Assembly (NCBI RefSeq): GCF_005081945.1
Contig: NZ_CP034879.1
Location: 563,363-627,362, forward strand
Reading direction: 5' to 3'
Length of the DNA stretch: 64,000 bases
Source of the DNA: Buchnera aphidicola (Brachycaudus cardui)
Lineage (GTDB): Bacteria > Pseudomonadota > Gammaproteobacteria > Enterobacterales > Enterobacteriaceae
The notes under the pieces were generated by a model. That model saw only the letters and a list, made by a program, of their open reading frames with translations, had not been told where the DNA came from and searched no databases. Shown piece after piece: positions 12,684 to 23,641 of this stretch (positions are counted from its first letter, which is position 1; each line of letters begins with the position of its first letter). Both the position numbers and the translations under genes were made by a program.

Positions 12684-12952
12684 CTTCATATTCCTATCTT
12701 TTTCTAAATTAACTACATCTATAATCTAAAAAAATAATATTATTAATTATATAAATCTAATGATTTATTATTTTAAATAATCTCAATATAAATAATATAA
12801 TATTATTTTTACTCTCTATAGTTTTACTTTGATAATTCTAAATATATTAATTAAAATATAAAATATGTAATTTTTTAAAGAATAAAACTATAAGAGCAAA
12901 AAACATTATGATGCAAAAATATATAAAATAACTTATTTTAAATAATAAAAAA

Positions 12953-14035
12953 TTATTGAGAGTCTTTAATAGCACTTAGAATAATATTTTTATCTATATT
13001 ACTATAAATTTCTGCTTTTCCAATAGATAATGGTAAAACTAATCTAATTTCCCCTGAAATTACTTTTTTATCTCGCATCATATACGGAATATATGAAGCA
13101 GCTGACATATTTTTTGGTCCTTTAATAGGCAAACCAGTTCTTTTTAATAACATTAATATTCTTTTGAAATCGTTTTTTTCTAGATTTCCAAGTAATTCTG
13201 AAGTACGAGCGGCCATGACTATACCTGCTGATATTGCTTCTCCATGCAACCAATTCCCATAACCAGCATGCACTTCAATAGCGTGACCATAAGTATGACC
13301 AAGATTTAATAATGCTCGAAAATTTTTTTCTCTTTCATCAAGAGAAATTAATTTTGCTTTTAGTTCACAGCATTTTTTTATACAATAGGATATAGCTTTA
13401 TAATCTAGTGATAAAATAGTTTCAATATTTTCTTCTAACCAAGAAAAAAATGATTCATCAAAAATAATAGCATATTTAATAACTTCAGCCATTCCAGATA
13501 CTAATTGATTATACGGAAGTGTTTTTAAACAATCAACGTCAATAATTACAGAAGATGGTTGCCAAAAAGAACCAATCATATTTTTACCAAATAAATGATT
13601 AACTGATGTTTTGCCACCAACAGAAGCATCTACTTGAGATAATAGCGTAGTTGGAATCTGAATAAAACGAACACCTCTCTGATAAACAGAAGCTGCAAAA
13701 CCAGTTAAATCACCTATCACACCTCCACCTAATGCAATTAACGTAGTATCACGAGTATGTTTTTTCTCTAATAAAGCAGAAATAATTACTTCCATTTCAT
13801 TTAGTGTTTTATATTGTTCACCATCTGAAAGAATCACCTGATCTATTTTTATACCAGATTTTCTTAAATGATAAAAAACTTTATCTTTTAAAAGGTTAGC
13901 TAACGTTTTATTAGTGACTAACATAGCTTGGTCTCCTGGCTTTAAAGGCCAAAAAATATTATCTTCCTTAATAATACCTGAACCTATTTTTATAGGATAA
14001 CTACGTTTTCCTAGAATAACTGTTAACTTTTCCAC
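12953..14035 (-). CDS. aroB: 3-dehydroquinate synthase
   Basis: AroB converts DAHP to 3-dehydroquinate, the second step of the shikimate pathway that supplies aromatic amino acids to the aphid. The 360 residues match the E. coli 362. The NAD-binding region [20 protein letters not shown], the phosphate-binding [20 protein letters not shown] and the zinc-binding [12 protein letters not shown] are all present. It follows aroK by 43 bp on the same strand, as in E. coli, and a 269-bp spacer separates it from rpe where damX and dam are missing. Confidence 0.97.
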   Translation of the reverse strand: MEKLTVILGKRSYPIKIGSGIIKEDNIFWPLKPGDQAMLVTNKTLANLLKDKVFYHLRKSGIKIDQVILSDGEQYKTLNEMEVIISALLEKKHTRDTTLIALGGGVIGDLTGFAASVYQRGVRFIQIPTTLLSQVDASVGGKTSVNHLFGKNMIGSFWQPSSVIIDVDCLKTLPYNQLVSGMAEVIKYAIIFDESFFSWLEENIETILSLDYKAISYCIKKCCELKAKLISLDEREKNFRALLNLGHTYGHAIEVHAGYGNWLHGEAISAGIVMAARTSELLGNLEKNDFKRILMLLKRTGLPIKGPKNMSAASYIPYMMRDKKVISGEIRLVLPLSIGKAEIYSNIDKNIILSAIKDSQ

Positions 14036-14078
14036 AATTTTATTTATACTCCATTAATTGTTTATTCTAAGTAATTAA

Positions 14079-14600
14079 CTATATTTTTTCTAATAAATTA
14101 ATGATGTTAAACGCTACAGATTTAGCACTTTGATTATCAGTTTGCACTGTAATATCTGCAATATTTTCATATAAAGGATTTCTTTTATAAGCTAAATCTT
14201 CTAGTACAGTTCGATTTGAAGCTGTGACTTGTAATAATGGTCTTTTTTTATCTCTTTTAGTACGTGATAATTGTTTATCGATTGTTGTTTCTAAATAAAT
14301 TACAATACCACGAGCTGATAGAAAATTACGAGTTTCTTTAAATGTAACAGATCCTCCTCCTGTAGCTAATATGATACCTTGTTTTTTAGTCAATTCATCA
14401 ATAATTTTTTGCTCTCTTACACGAAAACCACTTTCACCTTCTACATCAAAAACCCAATTTATATCTGCACCCGTACGTTTCTCAATCTCTTGATCAGAAT
14501 CAAAAAATTCCATATTAAGTTGCTGAGATAATTGACGACCAATAGTACTTTTTCCAGCACCCATTGGTCCAATTAGAAAGATATTTCGTTTTTCTGCCAT
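14079..14600 (-). CDS. aroK: Shikimate kinase I
   Basis: AroK phosphorylates shikimate in the fifth step of aromatic amino acid synthesis. The 173 residues equal the E. coli length. The Walker A motif GPMGAGKST spans residues 11-19. [15 protein letters not shown] binds shikimate, RVREQKII follows, and the glycine-rich ATGGGSV is intact. It forms an operon with aroB downstream. A small GC hairpin lies about 40 bp upstream of the ATG at 14641-14655 and could affect the leader. Confidence 0.97.
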   Translation of the reverse strand: MAEKRNIFLIGPMGAGKSTIGRQLSQQLNMEFFDSDQEIEKRTGADINWVFDVEGESGFRVREQKIIDELTKKQGIILATGGGSVTFKETRNFLSARGIVIYLETTIDKQLSRTKRDKKRPLLQVTASNRTVLEDLAYKRNPLYENIADITVQTDNQSAKSVAFNIINLLEKI

Positions 14601-15067
14601 TTTTTTATTATTAAAATCATTTGTTAATAATACCTGTGCTCGGCATATTTTGCCGGCAAGACATAAATATTAAAATAAGAATTAAATTTATTTTTTAAAT
14701 AAATTATTGTAATTTTTAAAATTCATTAAAATCTTTTATATTTTATAGAGAAATAAATTCTATATGCATAGTAAAATATTTTTATTTTTATTTCATTAAT
14801 AACTTGTATCCTTGTAATTAATTAAAAATTAAATGTCGTCAAAAATATTTTAAAATTTTTTTTAAATTCAAGAAACATTCTATCAGAATCACAATAATTT
14901 TTTCTATTTTTCTTTTAAAAAATATAAAATTATAGTTATTTACTATAAATGATTAGTTTTTTATAAGATAAAATCATGCAAAAACTTGACGTAGTTTATT
15001 TGTTTAGTTTAATATATTCTATAAAGTATAAATAATAAATCTAATTATATCATAAAAAAAACCACAA
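14601..15067. other. spacer between aroK and tRNA-Ser
   Basis: This 467-bp AT-rich spacer separates two divergent transcription units. It contains a short hairpin CGGCA/TGCCG at 14641-14655 in the aroK leader and a promoter-like site for the tRNA at 14986-15015. No ORF or degraded gene is recognisable; in E. coli the hof genes lie upstream of aroK. Confidence 0.5.
14986..15015 (+). promoter_or_regulatory. sigma-70-type promoter for tRNA-Ser
   Basis: TTGACG at 14986-14991 and TAATAT at 15010-15015 are separated by 18 bp, close to consensus. The expected start near 15022 is about 46 bp before the tRNA. This is among the clearest promoter matches in the window, though AT-rich spacers give chance -10 boxes easily. 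Confidence 0.5.
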
Positions 15068-15152
15068 GGTGAGGTGTCCGAGAGGCTTAAGGAGCACGCC
15101 TGGAAAGCGTGTATATGGAAACGTATCAAGGGTTCGAATCCCTTTCTCACCA
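15068..15152 (+). tRNA. tRNA-Ser (anticodon GGA)
   Basis: The 85-nt sequence folds as a class II tRNA with a 7-bp acceptor (GGTGAGG with TCTCACC), an anticodon stem CACGC/GCGTG enclosing CTGGAAA, a long variable arm and a T-loop GTTCGAATC. Anticodon GGA reads UCC and UCU. It is nearly identical to the E. coli serX/serW product. The discriminator base is A here where E. coli has G, and no CCA is encoded. The changed discriminator is worth noting because seryl-tRNA synthetase identity usually involves G73. Confidence 0.95.
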
Positions 15153-15187
15153 AAAAAATTATATATTTAGTATTTGTAAAAAAATAT

Positions 15188-15901
15188 CTATTTATGCAAT
15201 ATAATTAATTCTAAAGCAATATTAATCATATCCTCAAAACTTGATTCTCTATCTTTTGAAGAAACTTTTTCTTTTTTTTCAATATGATCAGAAACCGTGC
15301 ATATTGATAATGCTTGTGCTCTTAATTCTGAAGCTACTGCATATATTCCAGCAGTCTCCATGTCTATACCGAGAATATTATATTTTTTCAAAATATCTAA
15401 CATATTTTTATCATCATTATAAAAAGAGTCTGTGGTAAAAAAATTACCAACATAAACTTCAATATTCATTTTTTTTGCGATTTGAACTGCTGCATGAAGC
15501 ATATTATAATCAGAAATAGCAGCAAAATCATGATTATTAAATCCTATTCTATTGACCTTTGAATCAGTAGAAGCCCCCATACTAATAACTATATCACGTA
15601 ATTTTATATCATTTGATACCGTACCACAAGTTCCTATTCGCACAATTTTTTTTACATTATATTCAAGAATTAATTCTCTAACATAAAGAGATGCAGATGG
15701 TATTCCTATACCATGACTCATTACTGAAACTTTTTTATTTTTATAAAATCCAGTATAAGCTAACATCAAACGAGTGCTATTTATCTGTACACAATTACTC
15801 AAATAATTCTTAGCAATATATTTGGCTCGTACAGGATCACCTGGCATAAGAACTACATCTGAAAAATCATTTTTTTGACTATCAATGTGAGGCGTCGACA
15901 C
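15188..15901 (-). CDS. deoD: Purine nucleoside phosphorylase
   Basis: DeoD cleaves purine (deoxy)nucleosides with phosphate to give the free base and (deoxy)ribose 1-phosphate. The 237 residues match the E. coli 239. The start STPHIDSQKNDFSDVVLMPG, the active-site GIGIPSASLYVREL and the ribose-binding DMETAGIYAVA are conserved. It lies 47 bp downstream of deoB on the same strand, so salvage of purine nucleosides and processing of the sugar phosphate are coupled, as in the E. coli deo operon from which deoC and deoA are gone. Confidence 0.96.
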   Translation of the reverse strand: MSTPHIDSQKNDFSDVVLMPGDPVRAKYIAKNYLSNCVQINSTRLMLAYTGFYKNKKVSVMSHGIGIPSASLYVRELILEYNVKKIVRIGTCGTVSNDIKLRDIVISMGASTDSKVNRIGFNNHDFAAISDYNMLHAAVQIAKKMNIEVYVGNFFTTDSFYNDDKNMLDILKKYNILGIDMETAGIYAVASELRAQALSICTVSDHIEKKEKVSSKDRESSFEDMINIALELIILHK

Positions 15902-15947
15902 TAATCTTTTCCTTTTTTAATATATGATTTAGAAACATCTAAAATAT

Positions 15948-17168
15948 TTAAAGCATATTTTCACCATATGACATATTAGATAATAAAAAATACTTAGCAA
16001 TAGTTTGTCCTATGTCAGAAAACGTTTTACGGTGTCCTAGAAAATTTGTTTTAATACCTGGTGAATAAAGTAATATAGGAATATTTTCTCGAGTATGATC
16101 TGTTCCTTTCCAAGTAGGATCACATCCATGATCTGCAGTTAAAATTAATAAATCATTTTCTGTTACTAAATCAATTATCTCAGATAATCTAGAATCAAAA
16201 AGCTCTAAGCCTTTAGCATATCCAGCAACATCACGACGATGCCCCCAATTTGAATCAAAATCTACTAAATTAGTAAAAATTAATGTATTATTTTTTGATT
16301 TTTTTATTTCACTAATCGTTGAGTCACATAATGCATTTAAACCATTTGCTTTTACATTCTTACTTATTCCTATTCCAGCAAAAATATCAGAAGTTTTACC
16401 AATTGCAATAACTTTTCCTTTTTTTTCATCTATTAGTTTTTTCATGACAGTCGTTTCAAAAGGTTTTATTGAAAAATCACGTCTATTACCAGTACGTTGA
16501 AAATGTGATTTATTTCCAATAAACGGTCTTGCAATTACTCTTGCTACTTTATATTGATATTTATCTAAAATGAAACGAATATTCTCACATAATCGATAAA
16601 GATTAGATAATTTAAAAAAAACTTCATGACATGCTACTTGAAATACAGAATCTGTAGAAGTATAAAAAATAGGTTTATTTGTTTGAATATGTTCTTCACC
16701 TAAATCATTTATAATATTAGTTCCTGATGCATGACAATTACCAATAAAACCTGATAATTTTGATTTGTAAATAATTTCTTTTAAAATAACATCAGGAAAG
16801 CTATTATGTATATTTTTAAAATAAAACCAATCGTCTAAAACAGGTACTCCTGCAATTTCCCAGTGTCCTGAGGTAGTATCTTTACCAGAAGATATTTCAC
16901 TAGCAAAACCATAACTAGCAATAATTTTTGAATTATTATTAAATCCTAAAGGTAATTTTCCTGTTGATTTTTCAGAAGCTTTTATTAATCCTAACTTTAC
17001 TAAATTAGGTATATTTAAAACGCCTTTTCTACCTATATTAGCTTGACCTAAAAAACATTGTTCAGATATATGTCCAAATGTATCTGCACCAATATCATTA
17101 AATTTTTTAGCATCAGAACTAAAACCTATACCAAAAGAATCTAGAACCATTAAAAAAACTCGTTTCAT
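15948..17168 (-). CDS. deoB: Phosphopentomutase
   Basis: DeoB converts ribose 1-phosphate and deoxyribose 1-phosphate to the 5-phosphates, feeding the pentose phosphate pathway. The start [15 protein letters not shown] gives 406 residues (E. coli 407); the frame stays open 23 codons upstream but would collide with prfC and lacks family support. Metal-binding residues of the alkaline-phosphatase superfamily appear in [29 protein letters not shown] and [11 protein letters not shown]. It lies between prfC and deoD on one strand. Confidence 0.96.
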   Translation of the reverse strand: MKRVFLMVLDSFGIGFSSDAKKFNDIGADTFGHISEQCFLGQANIGRKGVLNIPNLVKLGLIKASEKSTGKLPLGFNNNSKIIASYGFASEISSGKDTTSGHWEIAGVPVLDDWFYFKNIHNSFPDVILKEIIYKSKLSGFIGNCHASGTNIINDLGEEHIQTNKPIFYTSTDSVFQVACHEVFFKLSNLYRLCENIRFILDKYQYKVARVIARPFIGNKSHFQRTGNRRDFSIKPFETTVMKKLIDEKKGKVIAIGKTSDIFAGIGISKNVKANGLNALCDSTISEIKKSKNNTLIFTNLVDFDSNWGHRRDVAGYAKGLELFDSRLSEIIDLVTENDLLILTADHGCDPTWKGTDHTRENIPILLYSPGIKTNFLGHRKTFSDIGQTIAKYFLLSNMSYGENML

Positions 17169-17214
17169 TATGAAATATCCAAAAATTGTTTTTAAAATAA
17201 CTATTATTGTAATA

Positions 17215-18810
17215 TTATTGTTCTCTTGTTTTTTCAAAAAAAATATCAGGATTTTGTTCCATAACTATTTTTAAATTAGCATTACTAGGTGCTAAATATA
17301 TTAAACTATTAGAACTATCATATCCTAAATAAGCACTGTGTTTATTTAAAAAATTCTTAATACTATAATCATTTTTGGATGCAATCCAGCGCGCAAGAAT
17401 AACATTAACTTCTTTATATATTGCATTAACACTATATTCTATTTTTAATCGTGCAATAACAACATCAAATTGTAACACTCCAATAGCACCTAAAATTAAT
17501 TTATTATTAGTTATAGGACGAAACACTTGAACAGCTCCCTCTTCTGATAACTGAATTAAACCTTTTATTAATTTTTTTTGTTGAAGGGGATTAGATAAAA
17601 AAATACAACGAAAGATTTCTGGTGCAAAGCTCGGGATACCAATAAATTTGAGATCTTCTCCTTGTGTAAAAGTATCTCCAATTTTTATTGTGCCATGATT
17701 ATGAATTCCTATAACATCACCAGGATAAGATTTTTTTATTGATAATCTATCTCCTGCTAAAAAAGAAAATGCATCAGAGACAATTATATTTTTTTTTGTT
17801 CGTACATGTCTTAATTTCATTCCTTGTGTATATTGCCCTGAAACAATTCTCATAAAAGCTATTCGATCACGGTGTTTTAAATCCATATTAGCTTGAATTT
17901 TAAATACAAAACCTGTAAATTTTTTTTCTTCAGGTTTTACAATACGCTTATTGCTTCTACGATATAGAGGAGAAGGAGCCCATCGTATTAAACCGCTTAA
18001 TAAATGATCAATACCCAAATTACCAAGAGCACTACCAAAAAAAACAGGCGTTAAACTACCTTTTAAAAATTTTTTATTATCAAATTCTGGATATATATTA
18101 ATAATTAATTCCAATTCTTGATGTATATGTCTGGATAAATCTGTTCCAAGATAGTTTTTTACAAGTTTATTAGATGAGCTATATACGTCTCGAAAATCTA
18201 AAAAAAAATTTTTATTTAAAGCTCTATTTTTATATGAATAAATTATTTTATCATGAATATGATAAACACCTTTAAAATTTTTTCCGCAACTAATAGGCCA
18301 TGTGATAGGAATACAACTCAATTCTAATTTTTTCTCAATTTCATCTAAAATTTCTATTGGTTCTCGGCTATCACGATCTAATTTATTAATAAAAGTAATA
18401 ATAGGAGTATTATGAATACGTGTTACATCTATTAATTTTTTTGTTCTCTCTTCTACACCTTTAGCAGCATCGATTACTACTATACAACAATCTACAGCAG
18501 TAAGAATACGATATGTATCTTCTGAAAAATCTTGATGACCAGGAGTATCCAGTAAATTAATTAAAATATTTTTATATGTAAACTGCATAACAGAAGTAGT
18601 GACAGAAATTCCACGTTCTTTTTCAATATTCATCCAATCTGATTTTGCATATTTTCCACTCCCCCTTCCTTTAATTGTCCCTGAAGAGCGAATAGCTTTT
18701 CCAAAAAATAACATTTTTTCAGTAATAGTAGTTTTTCCAGCATCAGGATGGGAAATAATAGCAAAAGTTCTTCTTTTATTTAATTCCTGTTTATGATTTA
18801 TATTAAACAT
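17215..18810 (-). CDS. prfC: Peptide chain release factor 3
   Basis: RF3 is the GTPase that removes RF1/RF2 from the ribosome after termination. The 531 residues compare with 529 in E. coli. The P-loop reads SHPDAGKTT, the switch region [13 protein letters not shown], and [14 protein letters not shown] and [10 protein letters not shown] follow. I choose ATG at 18810 ([16 protein letters not shown]); a TTG 18 bases earlier is possible. In E. coli prfC lies near the deo genes too. RF3 is dispensable in many bacteria, so its retention here is of mild interest. Confidence 0.96.
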   Translation of the reverse strand: MFNINHKQELNKRRTFAIISHPDAGKTTITEKMLFFGKAIRSSGTIKGRGSGKYAKSDWMNIEKERGISVTTSVMQFTYKNILINLLDTPGHQDFSEDTYRILTAVDCCIVVIDAAKGVEERTKKLIDVTRIHNTPIITFINKLDRDSREPIEILDEIEKKLELSCIPITWPISCGKNFKGVYHIHDKIIYSYKNRALNKNFFLDFRDVYSSSNKLVKNYLGTDLSRHIHQELELIINIYPEFDNKKFLKGSLTPVFFGSALGNLGIDHLLSGLIRWAPSPLYRRSNKRIVKPEEKKFTGFVFKIQANMDLKHRDRIAFMRIVSGQYTQGMKLRHVRTKKNIIVSDAFSFLAGDRLSIKKSYPGDVIGIHNHGTIKIGDTFTQGEDLKFIGIPSFAPEIFRCIFLSNPLQQKKLIKGLIQLSEEGAVQVFRPITNNKLILGAIGVLQFDVVIARLKIEYSVNAIYKEVNVILARWIASKNDYSIKNFLNKHSAYLGYDSSNSLIYLAPSNANLKIVMEQNPDIFFEKTREQ

Positions 18811-19149
18811 ATATACACTCGTTAACAAAATACTTTATATTTTAAATTTATCAAACAATATTCTCTACCTTATTTAATAAAAAACATTAAACATATATTT
18901 TAAAAAAATCTCATATATAAGTAATCTTCATTTATTTAAAAAAAACAATAAGATTATAAAAAAAATTATAATAAAATATTTCTTTAATCTTTAAAAATAT
19001 AATAGATTAATAAAATATTCGTTAAAATCTTTTTGATTTTTTAAAAAATATATCATTTTTTTAAAAAAAATTAAATATAGATAATATTTACAATATTATT
19101 GTAATATAAGTGTTTATAATACTAAAATACATGATAAAAGAGCTTTTTA
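18811..19149. other. spacer between divergent prfC and ansA
   Basis: This 339-bp spacer is almost entirely A and T. A perfect 7-bp inverted repeat TTACAAT/ATTGTAA lies at 19088-19104, about 46 bp before the ansA start, where an operator could lie. I see no gene remnant. Confidence 0.5.
19088..19104. repeat. inverted repeat upstream of ansA
   Basis: TTACAAT and ATTGTAA are separated by ATT in the presumed promoter region of ansA. It could be a regulator site, but in such AT-rich DNA short palindromes are frequent. Confidence 0.3.
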
Positions 19150-20166
19150 ATGAAGAAAAAAAATATATATATTGCATATACTGGAGGAACTATAGGTATG
19201 CAAAAATCAAAATATGGATATATTCCAGTTTCTGGATATCTTCAAAAACAACTCATAAATATGCCTGAATTTCATAGTCCAGAAATGCCATATTTTACTA
19301 TAAAAGAATATCAACCATTAATCGATTCCTCTAATATGACACCAATAGAATGGCAAGTTATTGCGGATGACATTGGAGAAAATTATTATAAATATGATGG
19401 TTTTGTAATTCTTCATGGAACAGATACAATGGCATATACAGCTTCTGCTTTATCATTTATATTAGAAAATTTAGAAAAACCAGTAATTATAACAGGTTCT
19501 CAAATACCTTTATCAAAAATTCGTTCTGATGGTCGTCAAAATTTATTAAACTCTCTTCTCATGGCTGCAAATTATCCTATTCATGAAGTCACTTTATTTT
19601 TTAATAATAAATTATATAGAGGTAATAGAGCAACGAAATCACATGCTAATGGTTTTGACGCTTTCTCTTCTCCTAATTTAGCACCATTATTAGAAATAGG
19701 GGTAAATATTCAATATTTATACAAAAAAAAAGACATGAAAAATCATTATAAAAAATTAAAAGTCTATCAAATAACACCACAACCTATCAGTATAATCACT
19801 ATTTATCCAGGAATTTCTAGTAAAGTTATTAAGCATTCTTTATCATATCCAGTAAAAGCATTAATTTTATGCACATATGGAATAGGAAACGCTCCTCAAA
19901 ATAGAGATTTTTTAAAAGAATTATACCTAGCATACAAAAAAAATATTATTATTATTAATTTAACACAATGTGTTTCTGGAAGAGTTAATATGCATGGATA
20001 CGCAACAGGAAGCTCGCTTATAAAAGTAGGTGTTATTAGTGGTTTTGATTTGACAGTAGAAGCAGCTTTAACTAAATTGCATTTTTTATTAAGTCAAAAT
20101 ATTTCAAAAGAAAAAATTTGCTTTCAAATGCAAAATAATTTACGTGGTGAACTCACACCTATTTGA
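19150..20166 (+). CDS. ansA: L-asparaginase I (cytoplasmic)
   Basis: AnsA hydrolyses asparagine to aspartate and ammonia in the cytoplasm. The 338 residues equal the E. coli length. The two catalytic threonine regions are intact: AYTGGTIGMQ (residues 9-18) and LHGTDTMAYTASALSF near 88, followed by ITGSQIPL and FFNNKLYRGNRATKSHANGF. It stands alone, convergent with nfuA 18 bp away. Asparagine is abundant in aphid diet, so the enzyme may feed imported asparagine into aspartate-derived amino acid synthesis; that is inference. Confidence 0.96.
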   Translation: MKKKNIYIAYTGGTIGMQKSKYGYIPVSGYLQKQLINMPEFHSPEMPYFTIKEYQPLIDSSNMTPIEWQVIADDIGENYYKYDGFVILHGTDTMAYTASALSFILENLEKPVIITGSQIPLSKIRSDGRQNLLNSLLMAANYPIHEVTLFFNNKLYRGNRATKSHANGFDAFSSPNLAPLLEIGVNIQYLYKKKDMKNHYKKLKVYQITPQPISIITIYPGISSKVIKHSLSYPVKALILCTYGIGNAPQNRDFLKELYLAYKKNIIIINLTQCVSGRVNMHGYATGSSLIKVGVISGFDLTVEAALTKLHFLLSQNISKEKICFQMQNNLRGELTPI

Positions 20167-20184
20167 GATCTTTGATTTATCGAT

Positions 20185-20760
20185 TCAATAAAATGAATGT
20201 TTTCCATGTAAATGATCTGTATCATCAGATACTTGTTTTATTTCAGGAAAAGCGTTTAATATTTTTTTTTCAACTGCCTCTTTTAAAGTTAATCCAATCA
20301 TTGAACAGCCATTACAACCACCACTAAATTGTATTTTAGCAACTCCTTTTTTACTAATTTCAATTAAATGAACTTTTCCTCCATGCATAGATAAATGAGG
20401 ATTAATTTTTTCATTTAAAAAATATTTGATTTTCTCTTCTAATAAAGAAGATTTTTTAAAATTATTATTCTTGATATATGGAGCTTTTAAAGTTAGTTGG
20501 GAGCTCACTTTATCAATTAAGATATCAATTTCTGCATTTTTTAAATATGAAATAATATTTTTGTTAACATAAATAAAAAACTGATCATATTTTAATTGAA
20601 TATCTGATTCTTCTATTTCATTTGCTGGACAGTATGCTATTCCACATTCTGCATTAATTGTACCTGGATTAATAACAAATACTCGAATATGAGTATCAGA
20701 AGGTTCTTGTAATAAAAGTGTTTGAAAATGTTTTTGTGCGTTTTTCGATACAGTAATCAT
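20185..20760 (-). CDS. nfuA: Fe/S biogenesis protein NfuA
   Basis: NfuA is a carrier that delivers 4Fe-4S clusters to target enzymes. The 191 residues match E. coli exactly in length. An N-terminal degenerate A-type domain includes [15 protein letters not shown], and the C-terminal Nfu domain carries the cluster ligands Cys149 and Cys152 in GGCNGCSM, the same numbering as E. coli. It lies between convergent ansA and ssb. With hemW and mutY in the window as iron-sulfur enzymes, a delivery role remains plausible. Confidence 0.97.
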   Translation of the reverse strand: MITVSKNAQKHFQTLLLQEPSDTHIRVFVINPGTINAECGIAYCPANEIEESDIQLKYDQFFIYVNKNIISYLKNAEIDILIDKVSSQLTLKAPYIKNNNFKKSSLLEEKIKYFLNEKINPHLSMHGGKVHLIEISKKGVAKIQFSGGCNGCSMIGLTLKEAVEKKILNAFPEIKQVSDDTDHLHGKHSFY

Positions 20761-20889
20761 AATAGTTATTTTAACAAATATTTTTTAAAAAATAATTTTA
20801 CTCATTTATTTTAAATAATACAAGATAATTTCAATAAGATATAAAATTAATTTTTTATAAAAACACTAAATGTGATTTAAAAACGTATG

Positions 20890-20906
20890 GCCCCATAACA
20901 TGGGGC
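20890..20906 (-). terminator. terminator of ssb
   Basis: A GC-rich 7-bp stem GCCCCAT/ATGGGGC with a 3-nt loop lies 30 bp past the ssb stop, in a region otherwise lacking G and C. On the minus strand it is followed by CATACGTTTTT. This is one of the strongest hairpins in the window. Confidence 0.75.
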
Positions 20907-20935
20907 TTTAACAAGTAAATTTTAAAAAAAATATA

Positions 20936-21448
20936 TTAAAATGGAATTTCATCATCAAAATCAAGATCTGAAGAATGAACTGATTCTTTTCTAGATGTAT
21001 ATTGTTCTGTATTTTTTTCAAAATCTGATTTATCTGTTTTTTTAACTTTTACTGAATTAAGATTATTATCATTTTTTGTTATTGTCTGTACATTAGAATT
21101 TCGACTACCTAACATCTGCATTGTACCACCAATATTAACAATAATTTCTGTAGTATAACGCTCAAGACCATTTTGGTCTTGCCACTTTCTAGTTTGCAAC
21201 GATCCTTCAATATATACTTGAGATCCTTTTCTAAGATATTCACCAGCAATTTCAGCTAATTTACCAAATAAGACTATTCGATGCCATTCAGTTTTTTCTT
21301 TATTTTCTCCAGTATTCTTATCCTTCCAATTCTCTGAAGTTGCTAATGTCATGTTTACTACTGCATTTCCATTCGGCATATAACGAACTTCAGGATCTTG
21401 TCCTAAATGTCCAATAAGAATAACTTTATTAACACCTCTACTAGCCAT
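20936..21448 (-). CDS. ssb: Single-stranded DNA-binding protein
   Basis: SSB coats single-stranded DNA in replication and repair and recruits partners by its C-terminal tip. The 170 residues comprise an OB fold (about 1-112, with [19 protein letters not shown] and [20 protein letters not shown]), a shortened hydrophilic linker, and the intact acidic tail DFDDEIPF. E. coli SSB has 178 residues, so only the linker is reduced. Divergent from dnaB. Conservation of the tip implies that partner binding persists despite the loss of many repair proteins. Confidence 0.97.
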   Translation of the reverse strand: MASRGVNKVILIGHLGQDPEVRYMPNGNAVVNMTLATSENWKDKNTGENKEKTEWHRIVLFGKLAEIAGEYLRKGSQVYIEGSLQTRKWQDQNGLERYTTEIIVNIGGTMQMLGSRNSNVQTITKNDNNLNSVKVKKTDKSDFEKNTEQYTSRKESVHSSDLDFDDEIPF

Positions 21449-21916
21449 CGTAAAACTCCATTTTTAAAATATTAAAAATAATATATTTTATAGTTTTTAA
21501 CTATATATCGTAAATATTTTATTTAGTATGATCCATACCATAAAAAATGCTATATTATTTTTAATATTTTTCAAAAAATATTATCACTTACATTATTAAA
21601 AATTTATACTTACTATCATAATATATAAAAAAATATCATGATATTTTAAAAAACTAACAAAATACATAATTAAGAATATTTATTATCTAATAAAATTTAG
21701 CTAAAGATACATTCTTATAATCCATATATATAGGTTTTGATTATCAAATACGTTTAATGATTTTTTAGTTGCATATTATATTGCATATTATATAGAAAAA
21801 ACTACAATAATTATAAAAAAAAGACTTAAAATAGATTGATCTCTAGATAGTGTATTATTGCAATATTACGATATAATTTTATAGAAATTAACTAAATAAT
21901 GGTATATGCAATAAAT
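21449..21916. other. spacer between divergent ssb and dnaB
   Basis: This 468-bp AT-rich spacer contains a direct tandem repeat of TTGCATATTATA at 21769-21792 and a TATAAT at 21872-21877, about 40 bp before the dnaB start, that could be its -10 box although no good -35 lies upstream. In E. coli ssb neighbours uvrA, which is absent. No gene remnant is recognised. Confidence 0.5.
21769..21792. repeat. 12-bp tandem duplication
   Basis: Two exact copies of TTGCATATTATA (21769-21780 and 21781-21792) lie side by side, 124 bp upstream of dnaB. It may be replication slippage or a duplicated regulatory element. Confidence 0.5.
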
Positions 21917-23296
21917 ATGGCTAAAAATAAATTATATTTACATCAAATTAATAGATTAAAAATTCCACCACATTCTTTAGAAGCAGAACAATCAGTATTA
22001 GGCGGTTTAATGCTAGATAATGAACAATGGGATACAGTTTCAGAACATGTTGTTGCAGATGATTTTTTCAGTAAACCACATCGTTTAATTTTTCAAGAAA
22101 TGCAAAAACTTCTTGATTTAGGATATCCAATTGATTTAATTACTTTATCTGAATCTTTAGAACAGAAAGGAAAATTAGAGAGTGTGGGTAGATTTTCTTA
22201 TTTAGCTGAACTCTCAAAAAATACTCCTAGTACTGCAAATATCACTGCATATGCCGATATAGTCCGAGAACGTGCAATAGTAAGAGAAATGATATTAGTA
22301 GCTAATAAAATAGCTAATGCTGGATACGACACACAAGGCCGAAAAAGTGAAGAATTATTAGATTATGCAGAATCAAGTGTCTTCAAAATTGCAGAAAAAC
22401 GCTTTAAAAAAGACTCAGGACCAAAAAATGTTGAACAAATTCTTGATGAAACTGTTTCTAGTATCGAAAAGTTATTTTTATCACCGCATGACGGAGTGAC
22501 AGGAATTAATACAGGATATCAAGACTTAAACAAAAAAACATCAGGTTTACAACCTTCTGAATTAATTATCATTGCCGCAAGACCATCCATGGGAAAAACA
22601 ACATTTGCAATGAATTTATGTGAAAATGCTGCTATGCTTTATGATAAACCAGTTTTAATTTTTAGTTTAGAAATGCCTGGAGAACAAATTATGATGCGTA
22701 TGTTAGCATCTTTATCCAGAGTTAATCAAGCACGTATTCGAACTGGACAATTAAACGATGAAGACTGGTCACGTATGTCTGGAACTATTAATGTACTTCT
22801 TAAAAAAAAGAATATCTATATTGATGATTCTTCAGCATTAACTCCTAATGAAGTTCGTTCTAGAGCTCGTCGTATTTACCGTGAAAATAATGGATTAACT
22901 TTAATTATGGTAGATTATTTACAATTAATGAGAGTACCATCTTTATCTGAAAATAGAACTCTTGAAATTGCAGAAATATCTAGAACTCTAAAAGCATTAG
23001 CAAAAGAACTACAAGTACCTGTTATCGCACTTTCACAACTTAATCGTTCTTTAGAGCAAAGATCTGATAAAAGACCGGTAAATTCAGATTTACGTGAATC
23101 AGGTTCTTTAGAGCAAGATGCAGATCTAATAATGTTTATATACCGTGATGAAATTTACAATGAAAATAGTGATTTTAAAGGAATAGCAGAGATCATAATA
23201 GGAAAACAAAGAAATGGTCCTATTGGCACAGTATGTTTAACTTTCAATGGACACTGGTCTAGATTTGATAATTACTCTGGTCCTAAATATGATTAA
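21917..23296 (+). CDS. dnaB: Replicative DNA helicase DnaB
   Basis: DnaB is the hexameric 5'-3' helicase of the replication fork. The 459 residues compare with 471 in E. coli. The N-terminal domain contains PPHSLEAEQSVLGGLMLDNE. The RecA-like domain has Walker A in ARPSMGKTTFAMNL, Walker B in LIMVDYLQLM, and the arginine finger region near RQRNGPIGTVCLTF. I choose the ATG of MAKNKLYLHQ by alignment with MAGNK of E. coli; an ATG 18 bases earlier is possible. No ribosome-binding site is obvious at either. Confidence 0.96.
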   Translation: MAKNKLYLHQINRLKIPPHSLEAEQSVLGGLMLDNEQWDTVSEHVVADDFFSKPHRLIFQEMQKLLDLGYPIDLITLSESLEQKGKLESVGRFSYLAELSKNTPSTANITAYADIVRERAIVREMILVANKIANAGYDTQGRKSEELLDYAESSVFKIAEKRFKKDSGPKNVEQILDETVSSIEKLFLSPHDGVTGINTGYQDLNKKTSGLQPSELIIIAARPSMGKTTFAMNLCENAAMLYDKPVLIFSLEMPGEQIMMRMLASLSRVNQARIRTGQLNDEDWSRMSGTINVLLKKKNIYIDDSSALTPNEVRSRARRIYRENNGLTLIMVDYLQLMRVPSLSENRTLEIAEISRTLKALAKELQVPVIALSQLNRSLEQRSDKRPVNSDLRESGSLEQDADLIMFIYRDEIYNENSDFKGIAEIIIGKQRNGPIGTVCLTFNGHWSRFDNYSGPKYD

Positions 23297-23641
23297 ATAT
23301 TGAAAATATATTTACTATTTTTAATAAATATTTTTATTTTTTTAGTTATTTAGAAAAAAACAATATAAATTACAATGATCAAAAAATATTTTTTTAATTA
23401 TTTAATTAATAAAAAAATTGATTCTTTTTTAAATAAATTCTTTAAATATTCAAAAAAAATATTAAATTTTATAAAATTACTATTGATGCAAATAAGTTTA
23501 TCAATATATCTTAAAAAGATAATAAAATAATTAAAATAATATTATTTTAGCTTGAAATATATCAGTATATTCAGTGATTTCAGTAACTAAAAAACATTAT
23601 CTCTTTATAAGAGTAATGATTCAATTACTAAGACTAAATAC
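23297..23641. other. spacer between dnaB and gshB
   Basis: This 345-bp spacer is nearly pure A+T with long A runs on both strands. A small hairpin (CTCTT at 23601-23605 with AAGAG at 23609-23613) lies upstream of gshB. In E. coli alr follows dnaB; I see no trace of it here. Confidence 0.45.
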
